Shown here: positions 25,761 to 38,050 of the stretch, one piece after another
Numbering within the stretch: the first letter of the stretch is position 1
How the letters are laid out: the number at the start of each line of letters is the position of its first letter
Program-made: the position numbers and the translations under genes
The notes under the pieces: generated by a model
What the model saw: only the letters and a program-made list of their open reading frames with translations
What the model was told of the DNA's origin: nothing
Database searches by the model: none
Origin: Polytrichum commune
Taxonomy: Eukaryota; Streptophyta; Polytrichopsida; Polytrichales; Polytrichaceae
Direction: 5' to 3'
Assembly: GCA_950295325.1 (NCBI GenBank)
Contig: OX485803.1
Coordinates: 47,879,554-47,943,553 of the forward strand
Length of the DNA stretch: 64,000 bases

Positions 25761-27815
25761 TATGGTTTTTACAGGTTGCTTATCATCGTGTGTACCTCAA
25801 ACCGCCACAAACTTATGGGTTTCTGAATTCTGATTTTGAATCATACGCGCACATTACAATGGCTGTCTTCCCTACATATCTATATAGCCACCACATTGAG
25901 ATTGCTTGGTAGAGAAAGAGGAAAGCCCGCACACTTGGCAATTTTTAATACAAACCTTGGACTTTGAAAACAGGTATGAAAGATATGTGCAGAAGAAATC
26001 CTGGAGATTTGAGGTTCTCAGCATTACACAAACAGAGAGCAAAGGATACAAGGTCTTTCACGCATTTTCTTTGTGGTGTTGTCTAACTTATATCTGGATC
26101 ATCGTGTTTTCATTTGTAACGAGGTTTGTATTTGAAGCAGAGACATGTGCTTGGGTTATTATGTTGTACATACGGTCACAGGAATGGTCCTTGACCTAAT
26201 GAATCTCAAGTTGGATACAAATATATTGCTGTGTCAGCTGTCTTGATGCAGGAAGCCAGTGCTTCTATCACTGGAGATGGTGTGTATGGGAAGCTTAAGT
26301 TTGAGAGTGGTGTGCATCGGGTTCAGGTATAAAGTCCGTACTATTTAATGGCATTTTAGTTTCTATCATTTTACTGATCCTGGATCCTGTCTGCTTTCTC
26401 ATGTGTAGCATTTTTGAGATCAATGGTCTTTTCATGTAAAAGTAGTCCATTGATTTCAGTTGATATTGTTGTTTGGATTTGACTTCTCAGACTTGAAGAG
26501 GCTATGCTCTTATCTGGTTTCCACAATTTTGCAGAGGGTTCCAGTTACAGAGAAAAGTGGACGAGTACACACAAGTGCAGCTTCTGTGGCAGTTCTTCCT
26601 CAAGCTGATGAGGTAACGATGGAGGGTTCTTTTTCTGTATTTCAGTAGTGGACTTGGAAATTAGTGTTATCTAATGTAATCGCTAGAGTACTATCGGTGC
26701 CTATGAAGTACAACACTCTTTGAATTAGAAGAAAATTCTAGACCTATCTGAGTTGCAATCAAGATCTAATGACTACAACAAATCAGAAGACATGCATAAA
26801 CGTGAAGAAAAAATACATCTGTGTATTAAAGTTGCATCTATCTATCCAAGTGTGTACCAGGTTATAGAGAGTCCTTGAATTGACTCGAGCAGTAATTTTT
26901 GGGGGTACTTCAATGACATTCAAGTTTTGTTGTTTTTCCTCATAGTTTTATGCATTTTTCAGGTGGACATCCAAATGAGGAACGAGGACATGAGGATTGA
27001 CACATATCGAGCAGGTGGGGCAGGTGGACAACATGCCAATACCACCAGCAGTGCCGTTCGCATCACTCATTTGCCCACAGGCATTGTGGTTGCTATTCAA
27101 GATGAGCGGTCCCAACATATGGTATGGGCTTTTTCTGTAAGAACTTATGTAGTTCAAATCCTAAAACTCATTTATCCCCTTGGTGTGCTTTTTACTGCTT
27201 GAAAACATGATTGGGATTTAATCTGCTTATGTGTTGAGTTTCCATTCCTTTGTAAAAGTTTTGGAGGTGATACCCTGTTGTACAGAACCGAGCAAAAGCT
27301 CTCAAAATCCTGCGGGCAAAGCTCTTTGAAAAAGAGAGGTTGCAAATTGCCATGGTGCGGTCCAACCTTCGCCAAGAGCAAGTAAGAGTTCTCATGAAAT
27401 GTACCATCTTTGGTTTCAAAGATTTGTGTTCAAAGAGGTTTCTGAGTTGCTACAAACTTGCAACTCAGGGTCATATTGTGAGTGCCAAAATGTGATGCCC
27501 ATATTTAACCGTAATCTGATACTAAAGTGCTTTAATATTTGGAGAAGAGATTAAAGGGAATTTGTACTAGTCCTGACTGAAATGGATTTTCTTAAACTGG
27601 TGAGTACTGTGGTGCAGATTGGTAGTGGTGATCGGTCAGAGCGAATTCGAACTTACAACTTCCCCCAAGGAAGAGTTACAGATCATCGTATTAACATTAC
27701 ACAGCACTCCATTGACCAAGTAATGCAAGGGGAAGGTCTAGATGGCTTCATAGATGCCCTCACTATGAAACAAGAGATTGAGGCTCTAGCAAGTCTAAAA
27801 GCTGCTTCCTTGTAG
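23001..27815 (+). CDS. Organellar class-I peptide chain release factor, RF1 type, about 11 exons
   Basis: Terminates organellar translation at UAA and UAG codons. Exon 1 (23001-23172) encodes an Arg/Ala/Ser-rich presequence ending RRFSTA, typical of a mitochondrial targeting peptide. Recognisable exons follow: 24111-24211, one around 24565-24680, 25083-25267, about 25650-25696, 25974-26050, 26252-26326, 26535-26612, 26963-27120, 27286-27380 and 27618-27815. Diagnostic motifs: [21 protein letters not shown] with the RF1 tripeptide PVT, the catalytic [20 protein letters not shown], and the tail [14 protein letters not shown]. The GGQ Gln is intact. PVT rather than SPF assigns RF1 over RF2. The acceptor of exon 3 could not be fixed in phase. 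Mitochondrial targeting is inferred from composition; a plastid destination (APG3-like) is not excluded. Confidence 0.9.
23215..23680 (+). repeat. Diverged tandem duplication in intron 1 of the release-factor gene, period about 244 bp
   Basis: The segment starting CATCCGTGAATGAGGTTGAT at 23215 recurs as CATCCGTGAATTAGGTTGAT at 23459. Both contain TTTATTCATAAG/TCTATTCATAAG and end in GATAATCGC.TGTAAATCTT. Substitutions and small indels throughout show an old duplication. Confidence 0.8.
25731..25757 (+). repeat. Homopolymer C tract, about 27 bases, in an intron
   Basis: An uninterrupted run of C lies about 35 bases after the donor that splits the Met codon of FRMYERY in the release-factor gene. 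Pure C runs of this length are rare in plant introns and prone to length change; the base count in the assembly may be unreliable. Confidence 0.85.
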
Positions 27816-28538
27816 GAATTGCTCATCATTTATTGTTATCCTATGAATGGAATGAGAATAATCTAATCTATTTTTTGCATTCTGCTTGTTACTTGGTCCT
27901 TGCATTCAGAACCAATCTGTCTGCTGTTTTTCAAGCTGGAAGGGTACACTTTTCCATTGGCACATGCATGCGAGTGAAATCAGATCAAGTGCCTCATGAA
28001 GAAACATTGTTTACCAGACACTACAAGCACATGCCACTTGTAAATGAATGTCATATGCGCTTCAAGCACATGTGATAACTTGATTATTGGTTGTTTGAAG
28101 GTCAATTTGGGCTCAAACACAGCATTCATGGATATGGGCTCCAGCTTACTCCAAGACCACCCCCCCATGCTGGTTCACTGCACTGGGAGCTTTGGGAACC
28201 CTAGGAACCCTAGGAACCCTAGGAACCCTTTTTCCTAATTTGGTCTGTGGAACTTGGTGTAAATTATCCCCCTTAGCAGTAAATTCGGAATAAATACAGA
28301 AAACACAAATTTGAAAATGCAAACCTCTTCACAAGCTGAACTCAATTCTGATGCCAAAGATTTGGACACTTACAGAGAATAGGTAGATACAAAATACACA
28401 GCACAGGGCAGCCTGAAGGAGAATAACAGGGTATGCTTTCTTCTTATTTTCCACCACAATAAGTTCAAAACCTAGTGGTATATTCTAAAGCCTACCAGAG
28501 AGAGATATCTTCTGTCTTTGAGATGGATACTTGACATA
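27816..28538. other. Convergent 3' region between release-factor and SelK-like genes
   Basis: Two genes end toward each other here. The region includes GGAACCCTA units repeated about four times at 28194-28231. No further gene seen. Confidence 0.55.
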
Positions 28539-29866
28539 TCATCCACAGCAAGAGCCACAAGCAGGAGCTGCACCTGCCATGGCCAACATACAAAAACGTT
28601 CACGAAATCTGCCTGTAAAGGTATGTAGCCTATTGAGGGCACTTTTGACACATCAATTTGGTGGTTGGAATAGATCAACAAAATCATTATCCGTTTAGCA
28701 ATTGCAAATCAAGAAGATTGGAATTTCAAGTTTCCATATTGGAGTTGATATCAACTTTGAGGTCAAAGTAGAGATTCTCTTTCTTGTCAAATGATCAAAT
28801 AGACCCTCCTAGATGTGTTTTCCTATGAAACCTAGAATGGTATCTAGATTCATAGTCCAATCTTATTGCAATACATGTCCTTCTGGTGACCATTCTTAAC
28901 TAGAAAACCTTGCCAAATACCACTCAAATGTAGGTGTCCGATTAAGAAGAGTGACCACATAACATTCACATACATTAACTATAATTGCAGAAGTATCACC
29001 CATAAATAAGGTGTTTACTTCATTTGTTACTATTTTTTTGAAGAATTCAAGACGTAATTTGTCACTACATAGTTTTAGGTTTTGAAACATACTGTGATCA
29101 ATGCCGCGCACATTGTCAAGGCCTCCACGTCGTGGTCCTCTCCCAGAAGGACCACCAGGACCCCCTGGCCCTCCTGGTCCGAAACCGCCACCACCTCCGC
29201 CAAATGATCCAGGGCGTTTGCTGTCCGACCTTTTACCATAGTTTTGATGTGCATCCAACTGCAATTTTGACGACGCAAAACATTCAATTAATTTTAACAC
29301 ACACACAAGCTGGGCTCTATCTCCATTACAGCCATTTTGCACATGTGGTGGCGTTCAGAGATTCAGGGGAGGATGGCTTCCATAGAGGATGACCCTCTCC
29401 TTCCCATGCCCTCGATCTATATCATTTATCTCCAGGATCAAAAGGGTCCAAAGAGGTTATGGACTAGGTATCCCTTGAGGGCCCTTGAGGTTATCTAGTC
29501 CGTATACTCGGTTACTTAAAACTTAACTTCCTGTCCACAATTTTCAAGGATCATCAATAAATCAATTTTCCATTCCGGTCATTTGTATCTATCAATCCCA
29601 CACAATGTCTTATTCTTTGTTGATGAAATTAGAGTCCTTACAGACAAAACCCTAACTTGTATATCACCTTCCTTGGAGGATCATCAATAACTCGATTGAA
29701 ATTATGGGTTTGCACTGAAAGGATGTACAACAATCCGACACATCCCCAGAGAGTCCTTACCGAGAACATGGTTTTGAAAAACGCCAGAATTATACTGACG
29801 AGGGCCCAAAAGGTTTCGGGAATGATGCTCAATCTCCATGGCGATCTTCTTCTTCCGCGGACCTCC
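28539..29866 (-). CDS. Selenoprotein K homologue (Cys form), 5' exon not identified
   Basis: Small ER membrane protein of the SelK/SelS family; animal SelK acts in ER-associated degradation and protein palmitoylation. Three minus-strand exons are clear: 29761-29866, 29093-29258 and 28539-28573. They encode RSPWRLSIIPETFWALVSII plus LAFFKTMFS (one transmembrane helix after the conserved WRLS), then NYGKRSDSKRPG, a Gly/Pro-rich tail, GLDNVRGIDHS, and finally PACGSCCG-stop. Phases join exactly: A at the end of exon 3 with GT of exon 4 makes the Ser codon. Human SelK has SPWRLSLITDFFW and ends in Gly-Sec-Gly-Arg; here the Sec region is Cys-rich, as expected in land plants, which lack selenocysteine. 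Exon 1 (the first roughly 10 residues and ATG) lies upstream on the minus strand, beyond 29867, and was not found. Confidence 0.85.
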
Positions 29867-32800
29867 CTTGAAACACCAAAGATCAGAAACCGAATTAAGA
29901 ATTAGACCCTCATGCATATGCGACAGACGGAAAGGAAAGCCTTAAAAATCACACCACATCCCAAGAACAAAAATCACAACCGGATCGTGTCGGATGTCTC
30001 GACTCAAGAATGTCTGCCATATGAGACAAATGGGAAAAAATTGGAGAAGGAACTCTTTCCTATCCGCAATAAGTTGTTTGCTGAGGATTGTAGAACTTAC
30101 ATTGGTGCCAGGTCCTCTCTTAAGCTGGAAGATGATCTTATTCTTATCTTTTCAACTCAAGTCTGTCTATGAAGTGCCAGTGCATCAAGTGATCAGATCA
30201 TAGGACTACCTCAAATTCTCCATTAAAAAATGCACTGGAATCTGACCCTTGCGTATGACTACTTGTCCCTGGATCTGAGTCTTCCGTTTAATTTTTCTGC
30301 ACTGTATCTATTCTGCAAACTTCTCAACCCCGACCCTCGTTCGTAATGAGCCCTCAGAGGCGTAGGTGCTACTTTTGCCCGGGTAAGCGTTTTTTCAGGC
30401 CTGCCCGTGCAGCCCCACGAGCCCGTTCCCAATAAGTTCCCACAAAAGTTCGCCCCGGAAGCTGGGAGGAAGTCCTTTATAGTCAAACCCAAACAGTGAT
30501 TGGGGAGATTTTTGGGCATAACCGGTTGAGATCCTAGGGTTTGCAAGTCCAACCGGTTACATGTTATTAATGACATCCTCCGGTTTTCATTTATGAAATT
30601 GGGGTGTATTCTATAAATTCCTCTAAAATGATCGGTAATTTTCCTGCAGTCTTGAACTTCAACCGGTTATATCTCAAATTCAACCGGTTCATCTGTAACT
30701 AACTACCGGTTCTCCCCGATCATAGAACCCAAACAACCAATGTTCTAAAGACGAATTGAAAGAAAAAGAAAAGCAAAATGTCTCATTGGTTTCAACATAA
30801 CATTACTTGGTTGTCGGCTAATCCACGGGGCATAATACCCCATTTATTTCGGGGTTCCTTTGCAAACATGAACAATACACAGTCTTGAACAACACTCAAT
30901 CCCCGGGAAGGGAGGAAAACAATGAGGCTAAGTAATGTTATGGCAGAACTTGACCTATACATGATCTTAGGGTGCTTAGTTAGGGGGGCTTGTAAGGCCC
31001 ATGTTAGGGTTGAGCCGCACCACCTAGTTGGGAGAATTAGCTAACAATATGAGTTGGTGAAAATTAGCTAACCAAGACTCTAGCTAACTAAAATCATGGT
31101 TGCACCACCTAGTTAGGAGAATTAGCTAACAATGTGAGTTAGTGAAATCGACTAACTTATAGGTGAGCTAACTGATTGCATGGCCGCACATCCTGGTTAC
31201 CACTAACCAAAGGTTGACCAATTTAAGAGAGGAGTTAAGGTTGACCGACTGAAGTTTTGCTCAACTTGGTCAAGTTTTGAACATGACACTAATTATGATA
31301 CATTACAATTTTGTGGCACATACCACTTTTATGTCTTCTGAATAAAATAAAATGAAAATTTCAAATATAATTTAATAATAATCTTCAGATCAAGTTGGGC
31401 TTGAAAATATTAATGATATTTTAATAATTAATAAAATTTCTACAAGCATATGCCAATTTAAGACAATGTAAGAAACAATGTGGTCCACCTTGTAGCGGAA
31501 TAGAGAAGAGGTGGGGAAAATTGAAAGGTGGGCAGTCAAGAAAAAAAATTGGAGTACTTATTTGTAAAAGTTAGTTAGCACTAGGGGTGTGGATGAGTTA
31601 AGCTTTCTTCACAACAGCAAGATCCCAAAAGTTAGGTTACTTCTAGTTTGGTACCTTGTAATTTAAACCCTAATCTTAACTAAGTGGTGTGGCCACGAGA
31701 TGGATTAGCTCTCATATAGGTTAGCTACCTCACAATATGTGAACTAATTCTCTTAACCGGGTAGTGCGAGCATAATCGAATTGGAGCCTTAACCAGGATG
31801 TGCGGGCATAATCGAACTGGAGCCTTGACGAGGATGTTTGGGAAATAGATTTCATAACATTTGTCACCACCTCGTCCATGCTATGTAATCCAACAAGATC
31901 AACATGCACATTCTGTCCACGAGCTGATTGGTTATGAGCGATAACGAGCTCGAGGACGTGAATGCCTCGCCCAATTGTCTTCCACTCTTCTCTCGCCGGT
32001 TGTAAATCCATAATGCACTCCCCTCATGCATTACCTAACCTATTACATAACCCATATTGTTTGCAGCAGAGAGATACTGCAGCTTTATAGCTAGAGTTCC
32101 TACCAACCCTTCCACAGCACGGCGAAGGGGTGCTTCGGTCAGTCGAGCAGGCATTCGGAGACGGATGAGTTCGTGCATTCGACACAGAGGCCGGGTGAAA
32201 TTCCCCGAGCGTTCCGAGGCAGAGAGTGCCGCCCCGAAAGGGTAGACCTGCAAGTGCCAAGAGCCCTGACGAGCTGAGAAGCTTCGGCTGAGCTTTACGT
32301 GGCTAATGGCACTGCAGTAGCTCGCTAAATCACAGTTATGCAGCCCCACCCACTTGTGGGTGAACAGAATGGGGATTACTCTCGCCGTGCTCCTTTTTGC
32401 TTCCAACCATCAGATCTTGAGAAGAGTTGTGCAGATTGCCGAAATGCCCCTTGTCGGGCCTATTGATGTGTTCTTGTGATGATATATGACAGTGGTTATG
32501 TGGCGGCCCGGAAAGACAGGTCTGAAGTGCTGACTGAGGTTATTATGATCATAAATTTGTACATGAGGAGGATTTGTGGCCGTGTTGCGCAACTGGCGGA
32601 AGTGGATCCAGCTATTTTCAGCAGGATCTGCCTTTCGTGGATCCGCGAGGCAGACTTGTGTGCAGAAGGCAGGAATCTTAACCCCATCATAACAACGTAG
32701 AGTATAAAGTTATTCTTGTCGTGGTGAGTAATCTTTCGTGTCAATTGGTGGAGGGAGGATTCGTTTGAGAAGAATTCAACCCAGGCGAAATCACTTTACC

Positions 32801-32927
32801 TCCATCTGTCTCAAGATAAGTTCACACGAAGAATGACTATGGTGGATGTGATCATGAAATGCCAACTTGATTATAAGTGTGACGTCGAATCTAATTATTC
32901 TACAATTGGCTCTTTGTTGTTGGTCGT
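29867..32927. other. Intergenic, repeat-rich
   Basis: Should hold the first exon and promoter of the minus-strand SelK-like gene. No other coding exon is supported. Short words with AACCGGTT (30522-30712) recur about eight times, and a DNA-element remnant lies at about 31010-31780. Confidence 0.4.
31010..31780. repeat. Decayed inverted-repeat DNA element
   Basis: The left side (GCACCACCTAGTTGGGAGAA, TTAGCTAACAATATGAGTT) matches, with many changes, the reverse complement of the right side (TATGTGAACTAATTCTCTTA, ACCGGGTAGTGCGAG). The first arm is itself duplicated at about 31094-31150 (GCACCACCTAGTTAGGAGAA). The core is very AT-rich. Probably an old MITE or nested pair. Exact ends and target duplication not determined. 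Confidence 0.5.
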
Positions 32928-33570
32928 ATGATAGATTACATGGAAGAAAGCAACATCCCTTCCCCTAGCGTCACAAAGAAAATGCTTCAAGAAGGAGTTC
33001 ATGTGGACGTGACGTTGAATGCTGGGGATGGCGGCACAGCCAAAACGCACTGCTGTATCTTGGCAACGAGGTCTCCTGTGTTCGAGGCGATGTTCAGGAG
33101 CAACATGAAGGAACGGAAGACGTCGGTGGTGGAGTTGCAAGACATGAAGCTGGAGGTGATAAAACTGTTCCTGCTGGCAGTGTACTGCGGGTTCGACGAA
33201 ATTGAAGGTGAGGCAATCCTGGTAGAGCATTGGAAAGAGGTTATTGGAGCGTGCCACAGATACGACGTGCCATTTCTGCACAACTGTGCCAGATTCATGC
33301 AAACGAATTTGACGTGCTCATGTAACTCCTCGCATTAGTCGCTGCCAAGCTTCTACCCTTACTACTCTTGGTGTGCAAGGCTGCAGAGTGAGGAGGCGGG
33401 TCCACTTCAGGTCATATGCCTGGATTTCATGGGCATCGACTTCCTGAGGATGTCAACGGAGACAAAGATTCTGAAGGCGGCCACAAGAGCAAATCCCGTC
33501 CTTGTTGCCGAGGTTATGTCAAGATTATGTGCCACACGCTCTACGCGAGAAATGTGACCATGTCCACAAA
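32928..33570 (+). pseudogene. BTB/POZ-domain gene, apparently decayed
   Basis: The first frame (32928-33338, 136 codons) encodes a BTB domain: HVDVTLNAGDGGTAKTHCCI, LATRSPVFEAMFRSNMKER, VIKLFLLAVYCGF, then ACHRYDVPFL and FMQTNL. Plant BTB proteins of this type are substrate adaptors for CUL3 ubiquitin ligases. After the stop at 33336-33338 homology seems to continue in shifted frames: an ALVAAKL-type helix at about 33330-33360 and SEEAGPLQVICLDFMGIDFL, ANPVLVAEVMSRLCA at about 33388-33560, resembling the usual BTB C-terminal helices. That calls for at least two small indels, hence pseudogene. A truncated but translated 136-residue BTB protein is the alternative. Confidence 0.55.
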
Positions 33571-33597
33571 TTTCTTACTGCAATTTGAGAGGAATAT

Positions 33598-34280
33598 CAG
33601 TGTCTTGCTAGGATTATGTTGTCATTCCAGACAAAGCGTACTTTTGAACTTGCTACTAACCATTCCCGGATTCATCAGAACAGTTCAGATGCATCACTAC
33701 GAATTGTCGAAGCTGCCCTTTGTCTGGAATGAGGAGGCTATAAGCTATTTTCCTTTCGGATTCTCAATCCAGCATACTGTATGACCATCTCAAAACAGTT
33801 TGCCATCCAGGATAATTTCATTGTAGTTGCAATTTTTATTCTGCAGAGGCCCTTTGCATATAGCCCGTGTTTCAGATGTATATATGAGATATCCTTGCGA
33901 GTAGCATCAGTCTCTTGCTAGGGTTTTGTTGGCATTCCAGACAAAGCGTTTTGAACTTGCTACTAACCATTCACGGATTCATCAGGTCAACTTAGATGAA
34001 TCACTATGGTTTCTCGATGCTGCCTTTGTTTGGAATGAGGAGGGTGGTTTTGTTTGCCTTTTGGCACTGTATGACCAGCATACTGTATGACCGTCTCAAA
34101 ACATTTTGCCGTGTTGCAGGTCCATCTGAAAATATTATGAGCGCTGGATCCGAGTATTTTGTAACTTTTCTTTAGTTCCAGGATGATTTCTTTGTATTTG
34201 CAACGTGTATTCGTACGGAGGTCCTTTTGTATATAACCCATCTTTGGCATGTATATGAGATATCCTTGTGAGTAACTTAC
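33598..34280 (+). repeat. Diverged direct duplication downstream of BTB gene, offset about 310 bp
   Basis: The block from 33598 (CTTGCTAGGATTATGTTG, GCATTCCAGACAAAGCGT, TTCATCAG) recurs from about 33908, including the trailing part with CATGTATATGAGATATCCTTG, GAGTA. Identity is roughly 80% by eye. It probably duplicated the 3' end of the BTB transcript. Confidence 0.7.
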
Positions 34281-34937
34281 TAACCATGTCAATGAAGAAA
34301 TACCTAATCCAATTTTCTTGAACGCTTACCTTTGCCAGCAAAGATGAGTGGAGCCTAGTTGAGAGTCTCTACAGCCTTTGCATGCTGATGATGCTCTTCA
34401 GCAACTCTCTAATTTACATATTCGCCGTTTTAAGTGCCCACTACCTTGCCTTTAACCAATTGTTAGCATTTATTGCCAGCGATGACGCCCGTCCTCTTTT
34501 CCTCCGACAATTGTTTCATGTGTATTGCTGTCTCGACCTCCGGGCCAAGTAATTAGAGTTGCAACACGGAAAGAAGGGAGCCGGTATTGCTACGAGTTAG
34601 TAATATTAGAGAGTTGAATATTCTGAGACTTCTACAGAATCAACTGAAAGGCAAAGTGGTTGAGAGATGTAAGAAGGAAATCCACAATTTAGGTATCTTC
34701 CAAAATCAAGACAAATCCTCGTCCCCTACGATGATAAAGAATATTGCAGATTGAGAGGTTCGGCGACGTCATCAGCATTATGTTCAGCTGCGGACACACA
34801 TGCCTCATTTATGGCAGTGTCCTTCCTTGTGGGCTTGATCGACAGCATTTAGCACGACCACTGTCGAGATCACTTACGATCGTCTTGCCATTCCTACACT
34901 GCGAGAGAAAGAAAGAAAAATATTCCTGCGTGTCTCT
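34281..34937. other. Region between BTB remnant and kinase gene
   Basis: No gene recognised. It presumably contains the promoter and leader of the kinase gene at 34938. Confidence 0.4.
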
Positions 34938-37042
34938 ATGGCCGGCGCCAGGGATCGTCCATTTATTAGGGCTCCCGGCTCGATTTGTCCAACAGGAGGC
35001 CGGTTACTGAAGCCTGACAGCGAGAGGCATTGGACGCAACCTTGGACTAGTAAAGGAAACGATCACGAGTTGGCGGAAAAATATTTAGACTGCACAACTT
35101 CAAATACGTACTACGTCGCCGATGGCAACGAAGTCAGACCGTTGAAAAAAATAGGAGAGGGTGGACAAGCCGTCGTGTTTGAAGCCATCTGGAGCAACAG
35201 AAAAGTTGCGGTCAAGAGATTCAAGCCACATAACAGCAGGTCTCAGCTATGGCCGGACAAGGATTTCAAGCTCGAGAGCCCCTACATTTGCCAGCGGTTG
35301 GTTACATTAGGGTTGGAGGACAAGTCGTATGCGATGGTGATGGATCTCTATTCAACCGATCTTCGCAGGTCCGAGCTTCTTCTACGAACAAAGTTTGTGA
35401 AACCAAAGGCATGGAGATCATCCAGTTGCACACTTCTTCAAAATTGTGATGCACATGTGATACTTATCCTTCGATTTCATGAATGATGTGCATTCTGCAG
35501 TCTCATAGCTCAAGAGTATTTAGCTCCGAGTTTTTGGAGTATTGTTAGTTATACGGATTCATAGCCGATTTTAGAACTGCTCTCATTGACACATCGGTGG
35601 CTTAGAGCAGGCCTAATAGAGGGTACTCTGCATGATTGTATACGGAACGTATTCGGCCTCATCGTGGATGATTTCGTTGCTCGATTAGTTCAATCATCGG
35701 CTATGTCCAGTATTTATTGCGATTCGACCTGCTACCGGGAGTAGCAGAGTACAGTCTTGGCGCTCAAGCGTGGCCAAACTTTCTTTTCACTCACGTAAGT
35801 CGAACGTGGAAACGTTGGGAACCCTGTAGAACTCGGAGATTCTTTTGTAGCAGATTGAATCCTAATATTAGCGTCAGAGATCCCGAATCGGTCTAGTGAG
35901 ATCAAGTTGAGAGAATCAACCATAGACCTATATGGATAGATTCATAGGAATTCCATGGCATATGCGCCTTGTCCTCACACATGCTCCTCCTGCGACTCCC
36001 GGTAGCAAGTCTCATCAGAACAAATGCCTAGTCTATTGATCTGAAGATAGATAGAAAAAATGGTTGCAGCCTGCTGGACAATCGAATGAAGGAGCACCAA
36101 AAGGATGGTCAAGGACAGGCGCCTACTTTTACCGTTATAGTTGCCGTCGATTTCATCCTCCAGATTGCACTGGGAATGGAGGCCTTGCACAAGCACGACC
36201 TTCTTCACCGAGACCTCAAGGCTGCCAATATTTTAGTGCGGGAAGCCACTCCGTTCCACGATGGCACGTATAGTCTTGGAATCGGCGATTTTGAGCACTC
36301 GGAATGCACGGCAGCCACCGGCTTTTGGAGGGCGCCTGAGATCTTGCGAGCTCTGAACGCCATAAGCACCTTGCCTCTGGAAAGCCGAACAAAGTTGCCA
36401 TTTACTCGAGAGGCAGATGTGTACAGTTTTGGCATGACTTGTTACGAGGTTTTGACAGGGAAGATCCCGTTCGAAGACCATCCCCAGTCGTCGTCGTCGA
36501 TTGATAAGATTTTGTTTGGAGACCGCCCCAAGCTCCCTCACTATCTCGACAAAAACCTCAAGAAGCTCATTGGCAAATGCTGGGAAGGGGATCCGCTCAT
36601 TCGACCGACTTTTACGAACATTCTGTTTGAGCTTGTCGACATCATCGCCGAGACCAAAGGCCTGCAAGGCGTGCTTCAAAGGTTGGATATCAATCCTTCG
36701 AGGAGCACCGCCAACTTGAGGTTGGAGATCGGCGAGTTTGAGCAGGAGCTTGAGAGTATCAAGTCCCATGACCCTCAATCATTTCAACGTGGCCGGGATT
36801 ACCTCGAGAGCATCAAGAAGTATCTCACGCAATGTGAAGTGAAAGTTGCGAGTGCGTACCAGCCGTTCAGCGACGACAAATACACCATATACGAAGAAGC
36901 AACACGATTGTACAAACAGCTTCACAAGTCGTGCAGAATCTTCACCTCCGGATTGGTTCCTCACACTCAAAATAATGGGTTGAATCGTACTCACTGCACC
37001 TTGATAAAAGCCGGTACAGAATTGGTGTTTCACATGCCTTAG
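34938..37042 (+). CDS. Ser/Thr protein kinase (TKL-like), two exons, DFE in place of DFG
   Basis: Exons 34938-35368 and 36070-37042 join in phase (AG + C gives Ser144) to 467 residues. Features: Gly-rich loop GEGGQAVVF at about 73-81, VAIK-type Lys93 in VAVKRF, hinge MVMDLYSTDL, catalytic loop HRDLKAANIL with Asp192, DFE at 217-219, APE in WRAPEIL at about 233, DVYSFGM, and a subdomain XI Arg in PLIRPTF. The activation segment is short and the span between Lys93 and the hinge (about 35 residues) is shorter than normal, leaving little room for a standard alpha-C helix. A C-terminal extension of about 120 residues is helical and charged. Whether it is active is open: HRD and Lys are kept, the DFG Gly is replaced. 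Start is the first ATG in the open exon; upstream exons are possible. Confidence 0.82.
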
Positions 37043-38050
37043 CCACTGTGACATAGTAAGCCATGGTGAAGTACTTGACTCAATGTTGAATGTCTTTTAG
37101 AAAAAAGCCTTTTCATCTACACCAAGGCATTTACTAGTTCTGGGTTTGTCAGTGAAAAGGCTCCCACATCTTTGTAGCTTTCAGGTATTGCAAATCGCTT
37201 TGGAAGGACTGTCAGCACAGATCTCTTGTATACGTGAGATTAAGGACACAAGAAATGTTACTAATATATACTGGTGATTGATCAATAGGTGGTGATGTTG
37301 CACATTCATAGGCAGTTCTCAGAGCAGTATTAGGTCGAGTTTAACATCTAGGATTCCATGGGGGAAAATTCCTCATGATCAATTAAATTGCATATTATTT
37401 GAAACTTAAGAGACTTATAACGTCACTAATCCCTACGTACCCTTGAGTCCAATAAATCTCTTTGTAAAACATTGTAATGTTTCATATTGTACTCATAATG
37501 TGAGACTAATAATGTATATAATGTCATAATAACATCTACAATGTAGTCCGAATACACTTTGACAGAGCGAGTGAGGTGGCCAAGTGAAGGACCTCTTTGA
37601 AGAAAACAACAAAGATGACAATGAAAACTAGAACATCAACACGTACTGAGAGAGGAGACGTGGTATTAAATGGCACTAACAATAAATAAATAATTGATGG
37701 TCAACAAGAATGCTACTTAGAGCTTTCTAATACCTATCTATCCATCCAGATGTAAGCATTGAGGTGAGGTCACAAAACAATGTGAAGTAATCTCGTGACT
37801 TTTGTCCCACAATTTGGCTGAGCACAGTACTCAATTTTCAAGTTCTTTGAACACTCCAGACAAGGCCCTAAATGACCTGCACAAATGCGAAAAGTGGACC
37901 TTCCATATAAGTGAGTGAAAAATGTCTGTAATGCTCATGTCAGTTGTATGGACAAGTGTATGTAGCCATTTACACGTGCAAGGAAAAAATTTCAAGCAAG
38001 CAAGTGGACAGCACAAGATTTGATCTACTTCCTAAACTATCCAATATAAT
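37043..38050. other. Intergenic, AT-rich
   Basis: Convergent 3' ends of the kinase gene (plus) and the large minus-strand gene. Nothing else recognised. Confidence 0.5.

Noticed and set aside
25627-25833. Poly-proline peptide across the C tract
   Set aside because: The C run is intronic; release-factor exons on both sides splice over it in phase.
28050-28240. Extra exon with NPRNPRNP repeats after the release-factor gene
   Set aside because: It is only the GGAACCCTA microsatellite read in one frame; it lies beyond the stop of the release factor.
32035-32406. A 123-codon minus-strand frame in the intergenic region
   Set aside because: No domain; competing frames on both strands are equally open.
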